The notes below the pieces were generated by a model that saw nothing but the letters and a program-made list of their open reading frames with translations, searched no databases and was not told the DNA's origin. A DNA stretch of 5,478 nucleotides from Bacteroidota bacterium (GTDB taxonomy: Bacteria; Bacteroidota; Ignavibacteria; Kryptoniales; JAKASW01): positions 1 to 5,478 of the forward strand of contig JAJYJD010000253.1 in the NCBI GenBank assembly GCA_021789755.1, written 5' to 3'. Shown here one piece after another: positions 1 through 4,733 of the stretch. Made by a program: the position numbers and the translations under genes. Position 1 is the stretch's first letter. Each line of letters opens with the position of its first letter.

Positions 1-144
1 TACGATGCAGGGTTTTGTCGGTATTCCCGTCGGGCGCGTCTATGCCTGCGAGATCACACATAGCCTCTTCATGAGATGAATTGACAGCGGGCCTTACCCG
101 ATGGATGCTCCTTCCGTTTATCTTGCACAATTCACGGTTTTGTC

Positions 145-188
145 CGCCGGGCTGCGCAATTGTCGCTCGGCGAATCGAGAGGTTTTTT
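145..188 (+). terminator. GC-rich hairpin followed at a distance by T6; weak terminator candidate
   Basis: Bases 145-152 (CGCCGGGC) pair with 165-172 (GCTCGGCG) as seven Watson-Crick pairs plus one G-T pair. Ten bases later there is a run of six T at 183-188. That gap is longer than in a canonical Rho-independent terminator, so this may be a structured leader or chance. If it is real, it would end a transcript from the possible upstream gene before the deacetylase promoter. Confidence 0.25.
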
Positions 189-281
189 ACCCCCTCTTCA
201 TTATTTTGAGTGGCCTTTAAACTTTTGACCACCACAATATGTTAATTCGTGTATATAAGCCTTGCTAATACCAGAACTTCC

Positions 282-286
282 AGGAG
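282..286 (+). promoter_or_regulatory. Shine-Dalgarno AGGAG that fixes the deacetylase start
   Basis: AGGAG at 282-286 lies 7 nt before ATG 294 and 4 nt before the adjacent GTG 291. The frame is open back to a GTG at 249, but that codon has no comparable site, and starting there would add 15 residues ahead of the signal peptide. ATG 294 is therefore the best start. Confidence 0.75.
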
Positions 287-293
287 ACACGTG

Positions 294-2219
294 ATGCACA
301 AATTCTTCACCATGCGCAATCTCACCGGGAGAGCCAGAACATTTTTCTCCCCGGTTGTCATTGTAATTCTCGCGCTTTTCGTTAATTCGGAACTGACAGC
401 CGGACCTGCAAAAAGAGACGGCGCAAAGCCCGGCGTTGTCCTTATGTGCGTTTCGGCACACCCTGACGACGAAGACGGTGCAACCCTCGCGTACTACACG
501 CACATAAAACACATCAAAGCGTACAGCATCTTCTATACTCGAGGCGAAGGCGGACAGAACGTCATCGGACCGGAACTCTATAAAGAGCTCGGCGAGATCA
601 GGACTGAGGAGACATTAGCTGCATCGAAGATACTCGGGACGAAGGTCTATTTCCTCGGCTTTCCCGATTTCGGTTACTCGAAAACTGCCAAGGAGACTTT
701 CAGAATGTGGGGCGGCAACGACAACGTCCTGCAGAGGATCGTATATATGATTCGCGCCCTGAAACCGGACGTAATAATCACAAACCATGACACCATTACG
801 ACCCTCCCATATCGCCAGCACGGCAACCACCAGGTCGTCGGCATTACCGCTTATGAAGCTTTCGCAAAAGCCGCGGACCCGGCATATCATCCCGAACAAT
901 TCGGAAACGGCGTGGGCCCCTGGCAGGTGAAGAAACTCTACTTCCGTGTCCTTAGAAAATCAGAGCTCAATCAGGATTCTCTCGTATCGATACCCGTCAT
1001 GCAAAGATCTGGTGGCGAGACCATACAGCAAATCTCGTGGGACGCGTTGAAAAAACACCGAACTCAGGGGATGGACAAGCTGAACTTCCACGACATCCCG
1101 GAAGCATTCCGGCAGCATGTTTACAAACTCATTCTCAGCGTCAAGAAATATCCGTACAATCCGCACGATCTTTTTTCCGGACTAAAACCTACGGTGCGAC
1201 CACCGGTCACGCTTGCCAAACAGTATGCGGTCGTACTGAAGCCGTTCTCGATTTTCGTCCACCCCAAATATTCGCGGGTCAGAGACGACAACGGATCAAA
1301 TGAAGTGTTCCGCTTTTGGTTAGACACTTTCAATCATACGGGCGCACCTCTCTATTTCAGTTTATTTGCCTATCACGGCAAGGATCAATTTTTTCTCGAG
1401 CATGAGGTCCTGAGCAGGGCGGTCCGAGACTCAATAGCATTTCCGGTGGATGTTCCGGTGACCGCAGCGGCAGAAGACTCGGTTGTGATCAGCGTCGCCC
1501 CCCACGAAGTCGCGAAGTCTCTTGATCTCGGCCGTCCAAGCGATGTTGCTTACCTTCGAAGAATCACGGCAAAGTTCGACCGCAGCGATTATATAGGACT
1601 CGTAGGAACCTACGACAACACGCTTGCACAGACTTTAAGCGAGTTCGGAGTGAAATACGACCCGCTGGACTCGGCAACGCTCGCCGTGGGAAACCTGAAC
1701 CGATTCACCACGATAGTCCTCGACATACGCGGGTACCTGTACAGGCACGACCTCGTGAAATACAACAGCCGAATTCTCGACTACATCAGAGACGGCGGGA
1801 ATGTGGTATGTTTTTACAACAGGCCTCCGGAATGGAACGGACATGCCTTCGCGCCGTATCCTATCGACATTACCAACCACAGGGTAACGGAGGAAACTCA
1901 GCCCGTGACCGTCTTGCAGCCTGAGAATCCGCTGTTCCTATATCCCAACCGGATAACCCCTGTCGATTGGGACGGTTGGGTACAGGAACGGAACATCTAT
2001 CTCCCGAGCGGCGACACGAGTTTGACTTCCAGTGAGTATCAGCGTCTTCTTGCCATGAGTGACGAAGATCAGCACGAGCCGTCGACTTCGCTCCTGTGGG
2101 CAAAGTACGGTGACGGTACTTATATTTACACATCCCTGGCGCTATACAGGCAGGTGAAAGATCTGAATGACGGCGGAGTGAAACTGCTTTTCAATTTGAT
2201 ATCACAGCCCAGGCATTGA
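294..2219 (+). CDS. Exported PIG-L/LmbE-family zinc deacetylase with C-terminal GATase-like domain
   Basis: This 641-residue protein is predicted to be a metal-dependent hydrolase removing N-acetyl groups from amino-sugar conjugates, the reaction known for PIG-L, MshB and BshB. Residues 1-36 look like a Sec signal peptide: R8, R13 and R15, then a hydrophobic stretch at about 17-30, with possible cleavage after LTA (34-36). No lipobox cysteine is visible, so it should act in the periplasm or outside. The PIG-L domain spans about 46-200. SAHPDDEDG gives H56 and D59 as zinc ligands and D58 as the general base; HGNHQ gives H176 and H179, equivalent to the HPDH motif of MshB. Residues about 305-410 look like a beta-rich linker domain. 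Residues about 430-635 (YIGLVGTYDN, YIRDGGNVV, NRITPVDWDGWVQERN, YGDGTYIYTSLA) match the GATase-like tail of large bacterial PIG-L proteins. Those homologues, as I remember them, are often 800-900 residues, so the middle here is short. The substrate cannot be read from sequence. The permease gene follows after 172 nt on the same strand. Confidence 0.94.
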   Translation: MHKFFTMRNLTGRARTFFSPVVIVILALFVNSELTAGPAKRDGAKPGVVLMCVSAHPDDEDGATLAYYTHIKHIKAYSIFYTRGEGGQNVIGPELYKELGEIRTEETLAASKILGTKVYFLGFPDFGYSKTAKETFRMWGGNDNVLQRIVYMIRALKPDVIITNHDTITTLPYRQHGNHQVVGITAYEAFAKAADPAYHPEQFGNGVGPWQVKKLYFRVLRKSELNQDSLVSIPVMQRSGGETIQQISWDALKKHRTQGMDKLNFHDIPEAFRQHVYKLILSVKKYPYNPHDLFSGLKPTVRPPVTLAKQYAVVLKPFSIFVHPKYSRVRDDNGSNEVFRFWLDTFNHTGAPLYFSLFAYHGKDQFFLEHEVLSRAVRDSIAFPVDVPVTAAAEDSVVISVAPHEVAKSLDLGRPSDVAYLRRITAKFDRSDYIGLVGTYDNTLAQTLSEFGVKYDPLDSATLAVGNLNRFTTIVLDIRGYLYRHDLVKYNSRILDYIRDGGNVVCFYNRPPEWNGHAFAPYPIDITNHRVTEETQPVTVLQPENPLFLYPNRITPVDWDGWVQERNIYLPSGDTSLTSSEYQRLLAMSDEDQHEPSTSLLWAKYGDGTYIYTSLALYRQVKDLNDGGVKLLFNLISQPRH

Positions 2220-2259
2220 AGAGGATAAGAGGCGAAGAGGTAAGAAGGTAATGAGAGAA
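2219..2259 (+). repeat. Degenerate tandem array of 8-nt period, purine-rich
   Basis: Starting in the deacetylase stop codon, the units AAGAGGAT (2219-2226), AAGAGGCG (2227-2234), AAGAGGTA (2235-2242) and AGAAGGTA (2243-2250) follow each other without gaps. A weaker fifth unit runs to about 2259. The core AAGAGG is exact in three units. The strand is almost purely purine here, unlike the coding DNA on either side. Function is unknown. Confidence 0.6.
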
Positions 2260-2348
2260 ACTTAGCAGCTGACTGCCATCGTCAACTCCGCCATATTCTT
2301 GTCAGCCTTTTCACGCATTCAGCCCATCAGACTCTTCACTTTCGAACT

Positions 2349-2372
2349 TGTCAACCCGTTAACCTTTTGACC
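2349..2372 (-). repeat. Second 8-nt-period array, just upstream of the permease gene
   Basis: Read on the minus strand from 2372, three consecutive octamers are GGTCAAAA, GGTTAACG and GGTTGACA, a pattern close to GGTYRAMR. It sits 19 nt before the permease start codon and in the opposite orientation to the purine array at the other end of the spacer. A related sequence lies at 217-230 upstream of the deacetylase. It could be a promoter or leader element, or just intergenic low-complexity sequence. Confidence 0.5.
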
Positions 2373-2384
2373 TTTTTCTGAAAG

Positions 2385-2399
2385 ATGCTCATTGAATAA
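2385..2399 (+). promoter_or_regulatory. Four-codon ORF (MLIE) overlapping the permease start
   Basis: ATG at 2385 reads Met-Leu-Ile-Glu and stops at TAA 2397-2399, out of frame with the permease and overlapping its TTG 2392. It may be chance, a short leader ORF that couples translation, or the remains of the true start. Losing a single base in or just after this stretch would join the ATG to the permease frame. The assembly alone cannot separate these options. Confidence 0.3.
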
Positions 2400-3861
2400 T
2401 CATCCGAAGGCTGAAGTCCCGGGTTCATCTCCGCAGCTAGTCAGAGGACTGACGTTATCAGGTGCGGTATCCCTCAATATGATCGACATGATCGGTGTCG
2501 GGCCGTTCATCACTATCCCGCTCATAATTTCCGCGATGGGCGGCCCGCAGGCAATGCTCGGCTGGATTCTCGGAGCCGTTATAGCGATGAGCGACGGCCT
2601 TGTGTGGGCGGAGCTCGGCGCGGCGATGCCCGGCTCGGGCGGGACGTACCGCTATCTTGGCGAACTGTACGGGAAGGGCCGCCTAGGCAAAACGATGTCG
2701 TTCCTCTTCATCTGGCAGATGATCTTCAGCGCGCCGCTCTCGATCGCTTCAGGGTGCATCGGGCTCGCCGAATACTCAACATACTTTTTCCCGGCACTCG
2801 CCAGGCCGTTTTTCCGTCTCGACATTCCCTTTGCCGGCACCATCCACGTGGGAATAAATCTGGCCGGCTTGACGTTCATTGCTGTAGCGGCGTGTCTCGT
2901 GGCGGTTTTGCTCGCATACCGAAGCATCACCGTCATAAACAAACTGCTGAGATATCTCTGGGTTGTCGTCATGGCAACCGTCGCATGGGTCATCTTCGCC
3001 GGCGTCACACACTTCAATTCCGCAATCGCATTCAGTTTTCCGGCGGGTGCGTTTTCGCTGTCCAGGAATTTTTTCCTCGGACTCGGATCTGCGATGCTGA
3101 TATCCACATACGATTACTGGGGCTATTACAATGTCTGTTTTCTCGGCGACGAGGTGAAAGAACCGACGAAGACCATACCACGGACGATCATTATTTCAAT
3201 TCTTCTCGTCGGACTGATCTATATCGTCATGAACGTAAGTATAATCGGAGTGATCCCGTGGAAGGAGCTCATCAAGGGCACGGGTTCACATGAAAGCCGT
3301 TACCTGGTTTCAGCTTTCATGCAGAAGCTTTACGGGCACTGGGCGGGAGCGCTCGCAACGGCGCTTATAATGTGGACGGCGTTTGCCTCGGTCTTCTCCC
3401 TTCTTCTCGGTTATTCGAGAGTCCCTTACGCCGCAGCACTAGACGGTAACTTCTTCAAGGTTTTCGGCCGCGTGCATGAGAAACATAAGTTCCCATATGT
3501 CTCTTTACTGACCCTCGGATTCGTCGGGCTTCTCTTCTGCTTCCTGAGTCTTATCCAGGTGATAGCCGCACTCGTCGTGATCCGGATAATCATTCAGTTC
3601 ATTTCACAGACGGCCGGATTCCTGGTTTGGCGTTCGAATCACCCCGAAGCTCCTCGCCCGTTCAGGATGCGGCTCTACCCGCTTCCGCCGGTTATCTCTC
3701 TCGCAGGATTTGTCTTCGTTCTCTTTTCGCGGAAAGATTTCGTCGTCGAAGTGTGGTACGCGGCGATCATACTCGCGGCAGGGCTTGCCGTCTATTTTGT
3801 CAGGGCATTCAAAAGGAGAGAGTGGCCGTTTTCAAATGAAGCACTGAACGAAGAGATCTGA
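2392..3861 (+). CDS. APC-superfamily amino acid permease
   Basis: This 489-residue inner-membrane protein is a predicted secondary transporter of the amino acid-polyamine-organocation superfamily (AA_permease_2 type), importing or exchanging amino acids or related amines. About twelve hydrophobic segments are visible, near residues 24-46, 52-75, 100-125, 155-175, 186-206, 226-248, 265-290, 315-340, 368-388, 389-412, 430-446 and 452-472. Helix 1 carries GVGPFITIP where many APC members have GSGIF-like substrate-binding sequence. The loop after helix 2 has PGSGGTYRYL, and helix 6 is followed by GDEVKEPTKTIPRTI, a hallmark segment of the family. The length is typical. The start is TTG 2392, since no in-frame ATG occurs before residue 30, where helix 1 would already be broken. 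The site in front (GAAAG at 2380-2384) is weak. A 4-codon out-of-frame ORF from ATG 2385 overlaps this start. The substrate is not determinable. It follows the deacetylase on the same strand, and a hairpin lies just after its stop. Confidence 0.94.
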   Translation: MNNHPKAEVPGSSPQLVRGLTLSGAVSLNMIDMIGVGPFITIPLIISAMGGPQAMLGWILGAVIAMSDGLVWAELGAAMPGSGGTYRYLGELYGKGRLGKTMSFLFIWQMIFSAPLSIASGCIGLAEYSTYFFPALARPFFRLDIPFAGTIHVGINLAGLTFIAVAACLVAVLLAYRSITVINKLLRYLWVVVMATVAWVIFAGVTHFNSAIAFSFPAGAFSLSRNFFLGLGSAMLISTYDYWGYYNVCFLGDEVKEPTKTIPRTIIISILLVGLIYIVMNVSIIGVIPWKELIKGTGSHESRYLVSAFMQKLYGHWAGALATALIMWTAFASVFSLLLGYSRVPYAAALDGNFFKVFGRVHEKHKFPYVSLLTLGFVGLLFCFLSLIQVIAALVVIRIIIQFISQTAGFLVWRSNHPEAPRPFRMRLYPLPPVISLAGFVFVLFSRKDFVVEVWYAAIILAAGLAVYFVRAFKRREWPFSNEALNEEI

Positions 3862-3874
3862 GATAGCCGGGGTA

Positions 3875-3904
3875 GAGACCAGGCCGCCAGGGCAGCCTGC
3901 TCTC
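3875..3904. terminator. Strong hairpin between converging genes, no T-tract
   Basis: GAGA at 3875-3878 pairs with TCTC at 3901-3904, and CAGGC at 3880-3884 pairs with GCCTG at 3895-3899, with a single C-C mismatch between them. This gives nine base pairs around a 10-nt loop that can add two more GC pairs. It begins 14 nt after the permease stop and ends 14 nt before the last codon of the minus-strand VOC pseudogene. Neither side has a T-run, so it is either an atypical bidirectional terminator or a 3'-end stabilising structure. Confidence 0.4.
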
Positions 3905-3917
3905 ACGGGCGCTTCGG

Positions 3918-4292
3918 TTAAAACAACTCTACCGGGTTACCGGATGGATCTTCCAATAAAATCTGACTCCCCCCGATTCATATCATGATTTCGTTCCTGA
4001 AACGCACACCTTCCCTGCGCAGCCTCGCGACTTCGGCTTCGAGATCATCCAAGTTGAGAGAGAACCTGTTCCATCCGCCGGACTCAGGCTTGCGACCGTC
4101 GCGCATTGATTCTCCGCCGCCTCCCTGCGCGGAAGGCGAACTCAGCACCAGCCGCAGGTTGTCTCGCGAAACCATCGCAAAAGTCGGCGCGGGGTGCATG
4201 ACGAGCGCGAAACCCAATCGCTTTGTGTAAAACTCGACCGAGTCATCAACGTCGTCGACGATATACCTGACTGTCCATGCTCAACTTCGCAT
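3918..4292 (-). pseudogene. VOC/glyoxalase-bleomycin-resistance family protein, interrupted by two in-frame TGA codons
   Basis: Read on the minus strand from ATG 4292, one uninterrupted reading frame of 124 codons matches a single-domain vicinal-oxygen-chelate protein. The exceptions are TGA at codon 4 (4283-4281) and TGA at codon 105 (3980-3978). Between them lie WTVRYIVDDVDDSVEFYT (codons 6-23), LGFALVMHPAPTFAMVSR, SGGWNRFSLNLDDLE and RREGVRFRNEI. After the second stop comes IGGSQILLEDPSGNPVELF (106-124) and a TAA at the family's normal end. E122 in NPVELF is the usual C-terminal metal-binding position. In relatives I recall, the segment at the second TGA reads like IVTGVGG, so TGA replaces an expected glycine, consistent with GGA changed to TGA. 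No ATG, GTG or TTG exists between the first TGA and codon 26, so an intact domain cannot be started after it. No frameshift is needed, which suggests recent decay or a sequence error. Proteins of this family are cytoplasmic; the substrate is unknown. There is no good Shine-Dalgarno ahead of the ATG. Confidence 0.85.
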
Positions 4293-4334
4293 CCTAATAA
4301 GCGATCCGGGCCTGACGATACCAGACACACTTTT

Positions 4335-4367
4335 ACTCAAGCTAACGACTCAAAACGTTGCTTGAGT
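4335..4367. repeat. Inverted repeat between the VOC pseudogene and the small membrane gene
   Basis: ACTCAAGC (4335-4342) and AACG (4344-4347) pair with CGTT (4356-4359) and GCTTGAGT (4360-4367). This gives twelve base pairs with one bulged T at 4343 and an 8-nt loop ACTCAAAA, which itself repeats the first bases of the left arm. It lies 43 nt upstream of the pseudogene's ATG and 51 nt downstream of the small gene's stop. No T-tract follows on either strand, so it may be a weak terminator, a protein-binding site or a leader hairpin. Confidence 0.45.
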
Positions 4368-4396
4368 TCCCGCACTCCTGGTGAACAGATGGAGTA

Positions 4397-4413
4397 GGGA
4401 CTGCCGGGACTGC
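4397..4413 (+). repeat. Tandem direct repeat of GGGACTGC
   Basis: Two exact copies of GGGACTGC, at 4397-4404 and 4406-4413, are separated by one base. They lie just downstream of the small membrane gene's stop codon (4418-4420, minus strand). No function is apparent, and two copies of eight bases may be chance. Confidence 0.35.
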
Positions 4414-4417
4414 TTTA

Positions 4418-4621
4418 TCAGGGTTTCTTAGCAGATTCCCCGGGAGCGAAGGTTCCTTTCCCGACCCTCCACGCAATCGCAAACAAAAGGCATGTCTGTG
4501 TGAAAGCATGCCAGGTCGCATTCGCGACGAAAATATGAGCGCCTGTGAACTTGCCGATGAGACCGATCAGAAAGCTGACACCCGCTGCGATGATGGCATA
4601 GAGAACAATCCTGTCCTTCAC
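4418..4621 (-). CDS. Small two-helix membrane protein of unknown function
   Basis: This 67-residue protein starts at GTG 4621 and ends at TGA 4418. I do not recognise the family by name. Two hydrophobic segments are visible, at about residues 5-22 (IVLYAIIAAGVSFLIGLI) and 29-50 (ending in CLLFAIAW). They are joined by a short loop with K24 and H29, and a basic, hydrophilic tail (WRVGKGTF...AKKP) follows, so it should be an integral inner-membrane hairpin. H38 and T41 in the second helix (NATWHAFTQ) are polar residues in a membrane setting and may matter for function. The gene call rests on a strong GGAGG site 5 nt before the GTG, sensible membrane-protein composition, and its place downstream of the esterase on the same strand with a 112-nt gap. 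A candidate promoter and palindrome in that gap suggest it can be transcribed separately. It may be a widespread hypothetical of FCB genomes. Confidence 0.75.
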   Translation of the reverse strand: MKDRIVLYAIIAAGVSFLIGLIGKFTGAHIFVANATWHAFTQTCLLFAIAWRVGKGTFAPGESAKKP

Positions 4622-4626
4622 GTTTG

Positions 4627-4631
4627 CCTCC
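4627..4631 (-). promoter_or_regulatory. Shine-Dalgarno GGAGG that supports the GTG start
   Basis: On the minus strand GGAGG occupies 4631-4627, with five bases (CAAAC) before GTG 4621. It is the best ribosome-binding site in the window. It decides both the start and the reality of the small membrane gene. Confidence 0.75.
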
Positions 4632-4643
4632 GTTATTGAGATT

Positions 4644-4659
4644 CGTTGACGCGTTAACG
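4644..4659. promoter_or_regulatory. 16-bp imperfect palindrome, possible operator
   Basis: CGTTGACGCGTTAACG at 4644-4659 equals its own reverse complement at 14 of 16 positions, centred on ACGCGT. It lies 12 nt upstream of the small gene's Shine-Dalgarno and overlaps the predicted transcription start of the candidate promoter just upstream. That is where a repressor operator would sit. No regulator gene is visible in the window. Confidence 0.35.
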
Positions 4660-4661
4660 AG

Positions 4662-4693
4662 AAAATGTATCTCTCAGCGTTCTCAAACGCAAA
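4662..4693 (-). promoter_or_regulatory. Candidate Bacteroidota-type promoter for the small membrane gene
   Basis: On the minus strand TTTG (4693-4690) is followed after 20 nt by TACATTTT (4669-4662), which differs from the TAnnTTTG -7 consensus only at the last base. The implied transcript would start near 4655 and have a leader of about 30 nt with the GGAGG site. A second TTTG at 4687-4684 is too close to serve as the -33 element. This is pattern matching only. Confidence 0.4.
4677..4690. repeat. Small hairpin GCGTT-CTCA-AACGC
   Basis: A 5-bp perfect stem with a 4-nt loop lies 44 nt beyond the esterase stop codon. It falls between the two elements of the candidate promoter and has no following T-run. 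It is too short to call a terminator. Confidence 0.2.
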
Positions 4694-4733
4694 TTGTGCC
4701 GGAGGGAGGGATGACGCACAAAAAATACACGAC

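Larger units (their letters stand above)
1..293. other. Leader region without a confident gene; possible 3' end of an upstream ORF
   Basis: Bases 2-79 read as 25 open codons (ending ...EITHSLFMR) to a TGA at 77-79, with codon choice compatible with coding. This could be the C-terminus of a plus-strand gene starting left of the window, but I recognise no family in 25 residues. On the minus strand the frame is also open from about 241 to the left edge (roughly 78 codons with a possible GTG start), but its translation looks like nothing known. The two readings share codon boundaries, so at most one is likely to be real. The rest of the stretch holds a GC-rich hairpin at 145-172, a T6 run at 183-188, and the sequence immediately upstream of the deacetylase gene. 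Confidence 0.25.

Noticed and set aside
81..109. TTGACA at 81-86, a perfect -35 consensus
   Set aside because: At 16-18 nt spacing no acceptable TATAAT-like box follows, so there is no supported promoter.
1..241. Minus-strand frame open for about 78 codons running off the left edge
   Set aside because: A possible GTG start exists, but the translation shows no family likeness, no good Shine-Dalgarno was seen, and an open stretch this long is not rare at this composition. The sequence left of the window would decide it.
201..512. 103-codon minus-strand open frame over the start of the deacetylase
   Set aside because: It is antisense to the signal peptide and the AHPDDE motif of a well-supported gene, and its translation matches nothing.
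2652..3107. 151-codon minus-strand open frame antisense to the permease
   Set aside because: No recognisable motif or ribosome-binding site, and the sense frame encodes clear transmembrane helices of a known superfamily.
2604..3293. 229-codon plus-strand open frame inside the permease
   Set aside because: It overlaps the permease in another frame, is rich in Arg/His with no family signature, and arises as a shadow of GC-rich hydrophobic codons.
3978..4283. TGA read as glycine or selenocysteine in the VOC gene
   Set aside because: Other genes in the window end at TGA at their natural C-termini, so the code is standard. VOC proteins of this type have no known selenocysteine site at these positions.
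4142..4330. 62-codon minus-strand frame overlapping the 5' end of the VOC pseudogene
   Set aside because: It is in a different frame from the conserved VOC codons and has no family match, so it is a shadow.
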